A stretch of 64,000 nt of DNA from Hydrogenophaga pseudoflava NBRC 102511 (GTDB lineage Bacteria; Pseudomonadota; Gammaproteobacteria; Burkholderiales; Burkholderiaceae_C): positions 124,001-188,000 of the forward strand of contig NZ_BCWQ01000009.1 of NCBI RefSeq assembly GCF_001592285.1. Direction: 5' to 3'. Both the position numbers and the translations under genes were made by a program. The notes beneath the pieces are model-generated. The model was not told the DNA's origin. It saw only the letters and a list, made by a program, of their open reading frames with translations, and did not search any database. Below, one piece after another: positions 37,416-46,459 of the stretch (position 1 is the stretch's first letter; the number at the start of each line of letters is the position of its first letter).

Positions 37416-38432
37416 ATGGCCACCAACCGCCAGATCCTGCTCGACAACCGCCCCGAGGGCGAAGCCACCGTGAACAACTTCAAGCTGGTCACCACCGAAA
37501 CCCCGCCGCTCAAGGACGGGCAGGTGCTGGTGCGCCACCATTTCCTGAGCCTGGACCCCTACATGCGCGGGCGCATGAACGACAGCAAGAGCTACGCCGC
37601 CTCGCAGCCGCTGGGCGAAGTGATGATCGGCGGCACGGTCGGCGAGGTGGTCGAGTCGCGCCATCCGAAGTTCCTCACCGGCGACCGCGTGGTCGGCATG
37701 GGCGGCTGGCAGGAGTACAGCGTGGTCGACGCGCTGCAGCCCGGCGCGCTGCGCAAGGTCGACACCACGCATGTGCCGCTGTCCTACTACCTCGGCGCGG
37801 TCGGCATGCCGGGCGTGACGGCCTGGTACGGCCTGGTGAAGATCATCAACCCCAAGGCCGGCGAGACCATGGTCATCAGCGCCGCCACCGGCGCGGTGGG
37901 CAGCGCCTTCGGTGCGCTGGCCAAGGCGCGCGGCTGCCGCGTGGTCGGCATCGCGGGCGGGCCCGACAAGTGCGCCTACGCCGTGAACGAACTGGGCTTC
38001 GACGCCTGCATCGACTACAAGCTGCACAAGGACATGTACAGCCTGGCCAAAGCGCTCAAGCAGGAGTGCCCGAATGGCATCGACGGCTACTTCGAGAACG
38101 TGGGCGGCATGGTGCTGGACGCGGTGCTGCTGCGCATGAACGCCTTCGGCCGCATCGCCGTCTGCGGAATGATCGCTGGCTACGACGGCCAGCCGCTGCC
38201 CCTGGCCAACCCGGCGCTGATCCTGATCAACCGCCTGAAGGTCGAAGGCTTCATCGTCAGCGAGCACATGGAGGTCTGGCCCGAGGCGCTGACCGAACTG
38301 GGCACGCTGGTGGCGCAGGGCAAGCTGCGCCCGCGCGAGACGATCGCCCAAGGCCTGGAGAACGCGCCCGAGGCGTTCATGGGCCTGCTCAAGGGCAAGA
38401 ACTTCGGCAAGCAACTCGTGAAACTTGTGTAA
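37416..38432 (+). CDS. NADPH-dependent MDR reductase (leukotriene B4 dehydrogenase/CurA-like)
   Basis: Zinc-free medium-chain reductase of 338 residues that typically reduces the double bond of enones or enals. It shows QILLDNRPEGEAT and LSLDPYMRGRM at the N-terminus, GMPGVTAWYGL, and the nucleotide motif AATGAVGSAFGALAKARG followed by GIAGGPDKC; FENVGGMVLDAVL is also conserved. No structural zinc cysteines. AAGGAGA precedes the ATG at 37416. Repeat copy 3 follows the stop. Confidence 0.9.
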   Translation: MATNRQILLDNRPEGEATVNNFKLVTTETPPLKDGQVLVRHHFLSLDPYMRGRMNDSKSYAASQPLGEVMIGGTVGEVVESRHPKFLTGDRVVGMGGWQEYSVVDALQPGALRKVDTTHVPLSYYLGAVGMPGVTAWYGLVKIINPKAGETMVISAATGAVGSAFGALAKARGCRVVGIAGGPDKCAYAVNELGFDACIDYKLHKDMYSLAKALKQECPNGIDGYFENVGGMVLDAVLLRMNAFGRIAVCGMIAGYDGQPLPLANPALILINRLKVEGFIVSEHMEVWPEALTELGTLVAQGKLRPRETIAQGLENAPEAFMGLLKGKNFGKQLVKLV

Positions 38433-38500
38433 CCCCCCGCGCCGCCTGCGGCGTCACCCCCCAGGGGGCGCCACTGGCGGCCCGGCAAAGCCGGTTCCGC
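38433..38500. repeat. Dispersed intergenic repeat, copy 3
   Basis: Starts immediately after the MDR stop. Same block order as the copy at 23309: CCCCCCGCGCCGC, GCGTCACCCCCC, AGGGGGC, GGCGGCCCGGC, AAGCCGGTTCCGC. The match between copies is strongest in the last 30 bases. Probably a hairpin-forming element at the operon's internal junction. Confidence 0.7.
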
Positions 38501-38543
38501 GGTGGCCTCGACCGAAGTCATCGCTCTTGTTGGAGGTGTCTTC

Positions 38544-40196
38544 ATGAACACGACCCACGAAGTCTTCAACCAGCCCGAGCCGCTGGTCGACGTCAACCTG
38601 TTCGACGGCAACCGGCCGATGCAGGACGCGCTGAAGTTCAACGCGCCTGCGCTGGTCACCACCCACCTGAGCGCCCTGGGCCAGCAGGTGGGCAGCGCCG
38701 AGATGCAGCAGCACGCGCGGCTGGCCAATGTGTTCACGCCGCAGCTCAAGAGCCACAGCCGCTTCGGCCACCGCATCGACCAGGTGGAGTTCCACCCAAG
38801 CTACCACGCGCTGATGACGGCGGCCACGGCCTCGGGCCTGCACGGTACGCCGTTCTCCGACGCCGAACAGGCCTCGGGCACCGCGCATGTGAACCGGGCG
38901 GCAGCCTTCATGCTCTTCACCGAGCTGGAGCCGTCCATCCTCTGCCCGATCTCCATGACCTACGCGGTCACGCCCGCGCTCAAGGACAACCCGGCCATCT
39001 ACGCCGACTGGGCGCCGCAGCTCACCAGCCGCGCCTACGACCCGGCGCTCAGGCTGTGGAAGGACAAGCCCGGCGTGACCATGGGCATGGGCATGACCGA
39101 GAAGCAGGGCGGCTCGGACGTGCGCGCCAACACCACGCAGGCGGTGCCCGACGGGTCGGATGCCTGGGGCCCGCGCTTCACCGTGACCGGCCACAAGTGG
39201 TTCTTCTCGGCGCCCATGTGCGACGCCTTCCTGATCCTCGCGCAGACGCCCAGCGGCCTGAGTTGCCTGTTCCTGCCGCGCGTGCTGCCGGACGGCTCGC
39301 TCAACCAGCTGTTCATCCAGCGCCTGAAGGACAAGCTGGGCAACAAGGCCAACGCGAGTGCCGAGGTGGAGTTCGCGGGCGCCACCGCCTGGCTGGTGGG
39401 TGAGGAGGGCAGGGGTGTGCCGCAGATCCTGGCCATGGGCACGATGACGCGTCTCGATTGCGCCCTGGGCACCAGCGCGCTCATGCGCCATGCGCTGTCG
39501 CTCGCACTCAACCACACGAGCCAGCGCAGCGCCTTCGGCAAGAAGTTGATCGAGCAGCCGCTGATGCAGAACGTGCTGGCCGACCTGGCGCTCGAATCCG
39601 AAGCCGCGACCGCGCTGGCCCTGCGCCTGGCGCGCAGCTTCGACCGCGCTGCGACGGACGAACACGAGCGCGTGATGCAGCGCCTGCTGACCCCGGTCGC
39701 CAAGTTCTGGATCTGCAAGCGCGGCAGCCACTTCGCGCAGGAAGCCATGGAATGCCTGGGCGGCAACGGCTATGTGGAAGAGGGCGGCGAGGGCATCATG
39801 GCCCGCATCTACCGCGAGATGCCGGTGAACTCGATCTGGGAAGGCGCCGGCAACATCATGGCGCTGGATCTGCTGCGCGCCCTGCGCAAGGCCGACGCAG
39901 CTGCCGCACTGGCGCACGAACTCGCCCCCGCCAAAGGCATGCACCCCGCACTCGACCAGCTCGCCGCCAGCCTGCCCACGCGCGTGGAGCTGATGGCCAC
40001 CGAGATCGAAGCCCGCCGGCTCGCACAGGACGTGGCCCTGGCCGTGCAGGCCGCGCTGCTCGCACAGACCGCGCCGCCCGCGGTGTTCGCCGCCTTCTGC
40101 GACTCGCGCCTGGACGGGCACTGGGGCCACAGCTTCGGCTCGCTGGGCGCCGGCACGGACTTCGCCACCATCATCGCCCGCGCGCAGCCGCGCTGA
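38544..40196 (+). CDS. AidB-like acyl-CoA dehydrogenase
   Basis: 550-residue flavoprotein of the AidB branch of acyl-CoA dehydrogenases. Features are HPSYHALM, GMTEKQGGSDVRANTTQA (FAD region with the GGSD form typical of AidB), FTVTGHKWFFSAPMCDAF, and EAMECLGGNGYVEEGGEGIMARIYREMPVNSIWEGAGNIMALDLLR. TGGAGG at 38531-38536 precedes the ATG. AidB is linked to alkylation stress in E. coli, but homologues in catabolic clusters act as dehydrogenases; an ogt gene lies about 2.4 kb downstream. Confidence 0.9.
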   Translation: MNTTHEVFNQPEPLVDVNLFDGNRPMQDALKFNAPALVTTHLSALGQQVGSAEMQQHARLANVFTPQLKSHSRFGHRIDQVEFHPSYHALMTAATASGLHGTPFSDAEQASGTAHVNRAAAFMLFTELEPSILCPISMTYAVTPALKDNPAIYADWAPQLTSRAYDPALRLWKDKPGVTMGMGMTEKQGGSDVRANTTQAVPDGSDAWGPRFTVTGHKWFFSAPMCDAFLILAQTPSGLSCLFLPRVLPDGSLNQLFIQRLKDKLGNKANASAEVEFAGATAWLVGEEGRGVPQILAMGTMTRLDCALGTSALMRHALSLALNHTSQRSAFGKKLIEQPLMQNVLADLALESEAATALALRLARSFDRAATDEHERVMQRLLTPVAKFWICKRGSHFAQEAMECLGGNGYVEEGGEGIMARIYREMPVNSIWEGAGNIMALDLLRALRKADAAAALAHELAPAKGMHPALDQLAASLPTRVELMATEIEARRLAQDVALAVQAALLAQTAPPAVFAAFCDSRLDGHWGHSFGSLGAGTDFATIIARAQPR

Positions 40197-40221
40197 AACC
40201 CCATCACCGACGGAGCCCCGC

Positions 40222-41157
40222 ATGACCACGCCCATCCTCCACCACTACCCGATGTCGCCCTTCGCCGAGAAGGCGCGGCTCATGCTCGGCTTCAAGGGCC
40301 TGGCCTGGCAGAGCGTGTACATCCCCAGCGTCATGCCCAAGCCCGACGTGGTGGCGCTGACCGGCGGCTACCGCCGCACGCCGCTGCTGCAGATCGGCGC
40401 CGACATCTGGTGCGACACGTCGCTGATCGCCACGGTGCTGGAGCATCTGAAGCCCGAGCCCGCGCTGTTTCCCGAACACCTCAAGGGCATTGCCCGCATC
40501 GTGGCTCAGTGGGCCGACACGGACCTGTTCTGGCCAGCCATGGGCTACACGCTCAGTCCCAAGGGCGCGGCCGCCATGTTCGCCAAGCAGCCGCCCGAAG
40601 CGGCCCAGGCCTTTGCGGCCGACCGCGGTGCGATGAGCGCGGGCATGACCCGCCTGCGCCCGGGCGACGCCACCAGCGCCTACCGCAGCCACCTGCGGCG
40701 CCTGGCGAACATGCTGCACGAGCAACCCTACCTGCTGGGTGAGAAGCCGTGCATCGCCGACTTTGCGGCCTACCACCCGCTGTGGTTCACGCGCGTGGTC
40801 AACCCAGCCATGGCCGGCATCCTGGACGCCACGCCCGGCGTGCTGGCCTGGATGGACCGCATGGCCGCCATCGGCCACGGCCAGCCGGCCAAGCTCACGT
40901 CCACCGAGGCGATTGCCATCGCCGCCGCGGCCGAGCCCGCGCCGCTGCCCCAGGAGGCCTTCCAGGACGACCACGGCATCGCCCTGGGCAGCCGCGTGAC
41001 GGTGGCGGCGCAGAGCTTCGGCACCGAGACCACCGAAGGCACGCTGGTCGCCGCCACGCGCACCCACTACACGCTCGCGCGCACCGACGACCGGGCCGGC
41101 CGCCTGCACGTACATTTCCCACGCATCGGATATGTACTGAAGGAAGTGAAAGCTTGA
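40222..41157 (+). CDS. Glutathione S-transferase family protein with C-terminal extension
   Basis: 311-residue protein. The N-terminal thioredoxin fold (ILHHYPMSPFAEKARLMLGFKGLAWQSVYIP, then GGYRRTPLLQIGADIWCDTSLIATVLE) and helical GST C-domain (about residues 90-215) are clear. From about residue 230 there is an additional beta-rich segment (GIALGSRVTVAAQSFGTETTEGTLVAATRTHYTLART) not found in ordinary GSTs of about 210 residues. It could detoxify an electrophilic pathway intermediate. The stop overlaps the TTG start of the next gene. Confidence 0.86.
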   Translation: MTTPILHHYPMSPFAEKARLMLGFKGLAWQSVYIPSVMPKPDVVALTGGYRRTPLLQIGADIWCDTSLIATVLEHLKPEPALFPEHLKGIARIVAQWADTDLFWPAMGYTLSPKGAAAMFAKQPPEAAQAFAADRGAMSAGMTRLRPGDATSAYRSHLRRLANMLHEQPYLLGEKPCIADFAAYHPLWFTRVVNPAMAGILDATPGVLAWMDRMAAIGHGQPAKLTSTEAIAIAAAAEPAPLPQEAFQDDHGIALGSRVTVAAQSFGTETTEGTLVAATRTHYTLARTDDRAGRLHVHFPRIGYVLKEVKA

Positions 41158-41645
41158 CCGGAACCACCCTTTATCCCCGCACCCCGGACCTCCAGTGGCG
41201 CTGCCTGCCGTTCCACGCGTTGAGCGCCGACACCCTCTACCGCCTGCTGCGCCTGCGCAGCGAGGTGTTTGTGGTGGAACAGGCCTGCGTGTTCCTGGAC
41301 ATGGACGGGCTGGACGCGCAGTGCCTGCACGTTCTAGGCGAGGTGGTGGATGCAGACGGCACAGCCCGCCTGCACGCCAGCACCCGCCTGGTTCCCCCGG
41401 GTGTGGCCTTTGCGGAGGCCAGCATCGGCCGCGTGGTCACCGCGCCGGCCGCGCGCGGTGGCGGCATCGGCCACGCGCTGATGGCCGAATCGGTGCGCCT
41501 GCTGGAACAGCTCTGGGGCCCGCAGCCCATCCGCATCGGCGCGCAGGCGCACCTGGAAGCTTTCTACAACCGCCACGGTTTCGTGTCGGACGACAAGCCC
41601 TACATCGAGGACGGCATCCCGCACATCGAGATGGTCCGTCGCTGA
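41154..41645 (+). CDS. elaA: ElaA-type GNAT acetyltransferase
   Basis: GNAT-fold N-acetyltransferase of the ElaA family, 163 residues. Family marks are YRLLRLRSEVFVVEQACVFLDMDGLDAQCLHVLGE and the acetyl-CoA loop RVVTAPAARGGGIGHALM, then AQAHLEAFYNRHGFVSDDKPYIEDGIPHIEM. No ATG or GTG gives a sensible N-terminus; the TTG at 41154 has AAGGAAG upstream at 8-base spacing and overlaps the previous stop (TTGA). Physiological substrate unknown. Confidence 0.85.
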   Translation: MTGTTLYPRTPDLQWRCLPFHALSADTLYRLLRLRSEVFVVEQACVFLDMDGLDAQCLHVLGEVVDADGTARLHASTRLVPPGVAFAEASIGRVVTAPAARGGGIGHALMAESVRLLEQLWGPQPIRIGAQAHLEAFYNRHGFVSDDKPYIEDGIPHIEMVRR

Positions 41646-41670
41646 ACCACACCACACAGGAGACCAACAC

Positions 41671-42576
41671 GTGATTTCAGACTTCCAAGGCAAGACCGCC
41701 GTGCTCACCGGCGCCGGCTCCGGCTTCGGCCTCGAATGCGCCCGCATCGGCGCCAAGCTGGGCATGAACCTGGTATTGGTGGACGTGCAGCCCGACGCGC
41801 TCGACAAGGCCCAGGCCGAACTCGAAGCCGCCGGGGCACAGGTGCTGGCGCGCAAGGTCGACGTGTCCAGCGCCGAGCAGATGGAGGCCCTGGCCCAGGC
41901 CGTGCAGCAACGCTTTGGCGCGCCGCACTTCGTCTTCAACAACGCGGGCGTGGGTTCGGGCGGCCTGGTCTGGGAGAACTCCGTCAAGGACTGGGAATGG
42001 GTGTTGGGCGTCAACGTCTGGGGCGTGATCCACGGCGTGCGCCTGTTCACCCCCATGATGCTGGCCGCCGCCAAGGCCGACCCGGCGTACCGCGGCCACA
42101 TCGTCAACACCGCCAGCATGGCCGGCCTGCTGACGCCGCCCAACATGGGCATCTACAACGTCAGCAAACACGCGGTGGTCAGCCTGAGCGAAACGCTGTA
42201 CCAGGACCTGAAGCTGGTGACGGACCAGGTGGGCGCCAGCGTGCTCTGCCCGTACTTCGTGCCCACCGGCATCAGCCAGAGCCACCGCAACAAGCCCGCC
42301 GGCCTGGCCGACGAGAAGCCCACGCAGAGCCAGCTGATCGGCCAGGCCATGAGCGACAAGGCGGTCAGCTCCGGCAAGATCACCGCCGCCCAGGTGGCCG
42401 AGATGGTGTTCCACGCCATGCGGCACGACCAGTTCTACATCTACAGCCACCCCAAGGCGCTGGGCAACGCGCAGAGCCGCTTCGACGCCATAGTGGCAGG
42501 CACCAACCCGCCCGACCCGTTTGCCGAACGGCCCGAAATCGGCGAAGGGCTGCGCCAGGCGCTGCGCGCCGGCTGA
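41671..42576 (+). CDS. SDR family oxidoreductase 3
   Basis: 301-residue classical-type SDR. TGAGSGFGLEC is the cofactor motif, NNAGVGSGG follows, the catalytic Ser is in NTASMAGLL and Tyr/Lys in YNVSKHAVVSL. The longer C-terminus (from about residue 215) fits the subgroup acting on bulky substrates. Start GTG at 41671 after AGGAGA. It ends the run of catabolic enzymes; ogt starts 8 bases later. Confidence 0.9.
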   Translation: MISDFQGKTAVLTGAGSGFGLECARIGAKLGMNLVLVDVQPDALDKAQAELEAAGAQVLARKVDVSSAEQMEALAQAVQQRFGAPHFVFNNAGVGSGGLVWENSVKDWEWVLGVNVWGVIHGVRLFTPMMLAAAKADPAYRGHIVNTASMAGLLTPPNMGIYNVSKHAVVSLSETLYQDLKLVTDQVGASVLCPYFVPTGISQSHRNKPAGLADEKPTQSQLIGQAMSDKAVSSGKITAAQVAEMVFHAMRHDQFYIYSHPKALGNAQSRFDAIVAGTNPPDPFAERPEIGEGLRQALRAG

Positions 42577-42584
42577 CACAGGCC

Positions 42585-43136
42585 ATGGACAGCGCCACCG
42601 GCCACACGCTGTTCGACACCGCCATTGGCGTGTGCGGCATGGCCTGGGGACCGGCGGGCATCACGGCAGTGCAGCTGCCCGAGCCCACGCCCGAGGGCAC
42701 GCGCCGACGCCTGCTGCGCAGCCTGCCGGAAGCGGTGCCCGAGGCCGAGCCGCCGCCCCCGGTCCAGTCGGCCATCACCGAACTCAAGGCCGCGCTGCGC
42801 GGCGAGCGACCGGCCGACCTGCGCCACCTGCCGCTGGACATGTCGCGCCTCACGCCCTTTCTGCAGCGCGTGTACGAACGCACCCGCGCCATCCCGCCTG
42901 GCCAGGTGATCACCTATGGCGAATTCGCCGCCGAGATGGGCGACAAAAACCTCGCCCGCGCCATCGGCCAGGCCATGGGCGCCAACCCGTTTGCGCCCGT
43001 CGTCCCCTGCCACCGCGTGCTGGCGGCGGGCGGCCAGCCTGGGGGCTTCTCGGCCAGCGGTGGCGCCATCACCAAATGGCGCCTGCTGGAGATTGAGGGC
43101 TACCAGCCCGGCGGTCAGCCCTCGCTGTTCGACTGA
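42585..43136 (+). CDS. ogt: Methylated-DNA-protein-cysteine methyltransferase
   Basis: Suicide enzyme that removes O6-alkyl groups from guanine in DNA. The 183 residues have the C-terminal DNA-binding helix-turn-helix (RAIPPGQVITYGEFAAEMG), the arginine-finger region RAIGQAMGANPFAPVVPCHRV with the acceptor Cys142 in PCHRV, and GFSASGGAITKWRLLEIEG. Short stand-alone form (Ogt), without an AdaA domain. Its position directly after the SDR suggests co-transcription. Confidence 0.94.
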   Translation: MDSATGHTLFDTAIGVCGMAWGPAGITAVQLPEPTPEGTRRRLLRSLPEAVPEAEPPPPVQSAITELKAALRGERPADLRHLPLDMSRLTPFLQRVYERTRAIPPGQVITYGEFAAEMGDKNLARAIGQAMGANPFAPVVPCHRVLAAGGQPGGFSASGGAITKWRLLEIEGYQPGGQPSLFD

Positions 43137-43210
43137 CGCCCGGCGGCCGGGGCACAAGGTTGTTCCGGTGGCGCCAGGCGGCACTTTTGTTGCACTGCGA
43201 CAATTCGCCG

Positions 43211-44422
43211 ATGCTTTCGCGTTATCTCAAGATGGCCCTGGTGCTGGGCCTGCTCTCTGCCATCGGCCCCTTCGCCATCGACATGTACCTGCCCGCGCTG
43301 CCCGACATCGGGCGCAGCCTGGGCGCCGAGGTGGGGGCGGTGCAGCTCACCCTCACTGCGTTCTTCCTCTCCATCGGCCTGGGCCAGCTGCTCTACGGCC
43401 CGGTGTCCGACATGGTGGGCCGCAAGCCGCCGCTCTACGCCGGTCTGGCCCTGTTCACGCTGGCCAGCATCGGTTGTGCGCTGGCCACCGACATCCACAC
43501 CCTGGTGGCACTGCGCTTCCTGCAGGGCCTGGGCGCTGCCGCCGGCATGGCCATTCCGCGCGCCATCGTGCGCGACCTGCACACCGGCGCCGAGGCCGCG
43601 CGCCTGATGTCGCTGCTCATGCTGGTGTTCAGCGTCTCGCCCATCCTGGCCCCGCTGGCGGGCAGCGGCGTCATCGCACTGACCGGCTGGCGCGGCGTGT
43701 TCTGGGTGGTGGCGCTGGCGGCGGTGGCCGGCATGCTGCTGGTGCGCGGCGCGCTGGCGGAAACGCGCAGCGAGGCCGACCGCGTGGACAGCAGCCTGGG
43801 CAGCGCGCTGCGCGGCTACGGCGTGCTGCTGCGCGACCGGCACTTCCTGGGCCTGGTGTTCATCGGCGCCTTCGCCATGGCGGGCTTCTTCGTCTACCTG
43901 GCCGGCTCGCCCTTTGTGCTCATCAACCACTACGGCCTGAGCCCCACGCAGTACAGCCTGGCGTTCGGCCTCAACGCCGCGGCCTTCATCGGCTCCGCGC
44001 AATTCACCGGCCCCCTGGGGCGGCGCTTCGGGCTGGTGCCGCTGGCCAAGTGGGCCGTCACCGCCTGCGGGCTGGTGATGGCGTCGCTGCTGGCGTACTA
44101 CCTCGTCGGCGGCGACCAGCTGCTGGTGCTGGTGTCGCTTTACTTCGTGGCCAGCGCCTTCATGGGCATGGTGATTCCCACGGTGTCGGTGCTGGCGCTG
44201 GACGCGCACGGCGCGATTGCGGGCACCGCGTCCGCCCTCATGGGCACGCTGCAGATGCTCTGTGGCGCGGCGGCCATGGGCGTCGTGGGCCTGTTCGCCA
44301 ACGGCCGGCCGCTGCCCATGGTGGCGGGCATGGCCTGCGGCGCGCTGACCGCGCTGGCGCTGACCTGGATCACCCTGCGCCACCGCCCACACGCCACCCC
44401 TGTGCAGCGCGTGAGGGGGTGA
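43211..44422 (+). CDS. Bcr/CflA family multidrug efflux MFS transporter
   Basis: Twelve-helix drug/H+ antiporter of 403 residues. The N-terminus LGLLSAIGPFAIDMYLPALPDIGRSLGAE with the buried aspartate, and PVSDMVGRKPPLYAG after helix 2, are hallmarks of Bcr/CflA proteins. ATG at 43211 begins MLSRYLKMALVLG; the upstream frame is non-homologous. It lies 74 bases after ogt and is convergent with the LysR gene. Confidence 0.92.
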   Translation: MLSRYLKMALVLGLLSAIGPFAIDMYLPALPDIGRSLGAEVGAVQLTLTAFFLSIGLGQLLYGPVSDMVGRKPPLYAGLALFTLASIGCALATDIHTLVALRFLQGLGAAAGMAIPRAIVRDLHTGAEAARLMSLLMLVFSVSPILAPLAGSGVIALTGWRGVFWVVALAAVAGMLLVRGALAETRSEADRVDSSLGSALRGYGVLLRDRHFLGLVFIGAFAMAGFFVYLAGSPFVLINHYGLSPTQYSLAFGLNAAAFIGSAQFTGPLGRRFGLVPLAKWAVTACGLVMASLLAYYLVGGDQLLVLVSLYFVASAFMGMVIPTVSVLALDAHGAIAGTASALMGTLQMLCGAAAMGVVGLFANGRPLPMVAGMACGALTALALTWITLRHRPHATPVQRVRG

Positions 44423-44432
44423 GAGGCATGCT

Positions 44433-45386
44433 TCAGGCGCGGTGTGCGCCTGGCCGCGCCTGCGCCTGAAGAAATGCCAGGAGCACCTCCAGCGCGGGCC
44501 CGCGCCCGTTGGCCGCGGCCAGCACGCCGATGTCGTCGAAAGGCATGCGCTGGGACCGGTTGATCTGGACCAACTGCCCGTGCTGCAGAAATCGCTGCAT
44601 CACGCTCAGGGGCACCAGACTCAGCAGCGGCTCCTGGCTCAGCAGGGTCCACAGCATGGTGGGTGAGGCGCAGACGATGTTGTAGTGCTTCACGGGCGCA
44701 GACGCAGCGAAGAAGTTGTCGAACACCTCGCGTGCGGCGATGGATGTCGGCGGCACCAGCCACGTGCAGTCCAGCAGGGCGGCCATGCCGACGCGGCGTT
44801 TGCGCGCCAGCGGGTGGGACGCCCCGGCAACGATGCCGAACTGGTCGGGCCACAGCGGTGTGAAGGCCGTGCCCGCCGGCAGCACCGCCGGACGGCGGCA
44901 GATGGTGCAGTCCACCTCGCGGTTGGCCAGCAGGCCGGCGTGCCGCTGGGCATCGGTTTCCAGCAGCTCGATCTGCATCTTCGGGTGCAGGCGCGCGAAC
45001 GCCGGCAGGGCCTCGCCCAGATGGCTGCCGATGGCCGCGGAAATGGCTGCGATGCGCACCACACCGACCGCGCCCTGGGCGATCTCGGCCGCCCGGGTGG
45101 CGGTTTCGTCCACCAGGCCCAGCATGCGCCGCGCCAGCGGCAGCAACAGCTCGCCCGCAGTGGTGAGCGCCATGCCTTGCGAATGGCGCAGGAACAGGCT
45201 GCACCCCAGCAGCTGTTCCAGGTCGGCCAGGCATTGCGTGGCCGAAGGCTGCGTCACGCCCACGGCATCCGCCGCCCGTTTGACGGACTGCAGTTCCGCC
45301 ACCTTCACAAACACATGCAGGTGGCGTAGCCGGGCCCGGCCGAGCAGGCGGTTGCGCAGGGATGAGGCCGAGACGGGTGGGCTCAT
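44433..45386 (-). CDS. LysR-type transcriptional regulator
   Basis: 317-residue regulator with N-terminal winged helix (RLRHLHVFVKVAELQSVKRAADAVGVTQPSATQCLADLEQLLG) and effector-binding C-terminal domain. It is divergent from a Bug protein and hydrolase pair, with a T-N11-A dyad 9 bases before its start codon, so it most likely regulates them and itself. Effector unknown. Confidence 0.92.
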   Translation of the reverse strand: MSPPVSASSLRNRLLGRARLRHLHVFVKVAELQSVKRAADAVGVTQPSATQCLADLEQLLGCSLFLRHSQGMALTTAGELLLPLARRMLGLVDETATRAAEIAQGAVGVVRIAAISAAIGSHLGEALPAFARLHPKMQIELLETDAQRHAGLLANREVDCTICRRPAVLPAGTAFTPLWPDQFGIVAGASHPLARKRRVGMAALLDCTWLVPPTSIAAREVFDNFFAASAPVKHYNIVCASPTMLWTLLSQEPLLSLVPLSVMQRFLQHGQLVQINRSQRMPFDDIGVLAAANGRGPALEVLLAFLQAQARPGAHRA

Positions 45387-45394
45387 GGTTGGCG

Positions 45395-45420
45395 CATCAT
45401 ATAAGCCATGCCTATTGATG
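45395..45420. promoter_or_regulatory. LysR-type operator (T-N11-A dyad)
   Basis: ATA at 45401-45403 and TAT at 45413-45415 flank nine bases (T45402-N11-A45414), extended by CATCA (45395-45399) and TGATG (45416-45420). This is the standard LysR recognition form, located between the LysR gene and the divergent Bug gene. Confidence 0.6.
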
Positions 45421-45493
45421 GGTGAAAGATTCGATTGGACGGCTATGGCGCCTGTGCGGACACTGAGCGCACAGATTCACAACGGAGACAGCC

Positions 45494-46459
45494 ATGACCC
45501 TTCGCCGCAGAACCGCCGCCGTTGCGCTCGCCGCGCTCGCTTTTGCTTCGCTGTCCAGCGCCCAGACCTACCCCGACAGACCGATCACGCTGGTGGTGCC
45601 CTACCCGGCCGGAGCGGCCGTTGACCGGGTGGGCCGCGCCCTGGGCGCCGAGCTCCAGCGGCGGCTGGGGCAGCCAGTGGTGATCGACAACGTCGCCGGC
45701 GCCTCCGGCACCATCGGTGCCAAGAAGGTGCAGCGGGCCGCGCCGGACGGCTACACGCTGCTGGTGGGCACTGTCAACGACATGCTGGTGGCGCCCGCGG
45801 TGCTCAAGGCGGGCTACACCACCATGGATTTCACGCCCGTGACGCGGCTGTCGCAGAACACCACGGTATTGGTGGCCCACCCCGGTTTTGGCGCCAACAC
45901 CGCCGACGAACTGGTGGCGCTGGCCAGGCGCCGCACCGAGCCCCTGCTGGCGGGCGCCACCGGCGTGGCGATGATGCAGACCATCGGCGGCACCCTGCTG
46001 GCGCAGGCTGGCGGCTTTCGCATCGACCATGTGCCCTACAAGGGCGGGGCGCCGCTGCTCACCGATCTCATCAGCGGACAGGTGCCGCTGGGCACGATAG
46101 CGCTGACCTCTGCGCTGCCCATGATCCGAGAGGGCCGCATCAAGGCCATCGGCATCATTTCCAGCCACCGCGACCCCACCGCACCCAACATCCCCACGGT
46201 CAACGAGGGCCGCAGCGTCAAAGGGGTCGAGGCCGACCTCTGGACCGGCCTGTTGGGCCCGGCGGGCATGCCCGAACCCGTGGTGGCGCGGCTCAACGCG
46301 GTGCTCAGGGACATCATGTCCGACGCCGCTTACCGCGACACCGAGTTCAAGGCGGGCAGCGTTGTGGTGGAGCCCAACGACGGCAAGGCGTTCGGGCAGT
46401 TCCTGCAGCGCGAGGAAACGCGCCTGAAGCCCTCGCTGGCCGAGGTGAAGGCCAACTGA
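45494..46459 (+). CDS. Bug family periplasmic binding protein, second copy
   Basis: 321-residue secreted solute-binding protein. Signal peptide MTLRRRTAAVALAALAFASLSSA is followed by QTYPDRPITLVVPYPAGAAVDRVGRALG, PDGYTLLVGTVNDMLVAP and VPYKGGAPLLTDLISG. Divergent from a LysR gene and overlapping (TGATG) a hydrolase gene, an arrangement typical of small LysR-Bug-enzyme units for catabolism of one acid or ester. It is not a recent duplicate of the Bug protein at 32541; the sequences differ throughout. Confidence 0.92.
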   Translation: MTLRRRTAAVALAALAFASLSSAQTYPDRPITLVVPYPAGAAVDRVGRALGAELQRRLGQPVVIDNVAGASGTIGAKKVQRAAPDGYTLLVGTVNDMLVAPAVLKAGYTTMDFTPVTRLSQNTTVLVAHPGFGANTADELVALARRRTEPLLAGATGVAMMQTIGGTLLAQAGGFRIDHVPYKGGAPLLTDLISGQVPLGTIALTSALPMIREGRIKAIGIISSHRDPTAPNIPTVNEGRSVKGVEADLWTGLLGPAGMPEPVVARLNAVLRDIMSDAAYRDTEFKAGSVVVEPNDGKAFGQFLQREETRLKPSLAEVKAN

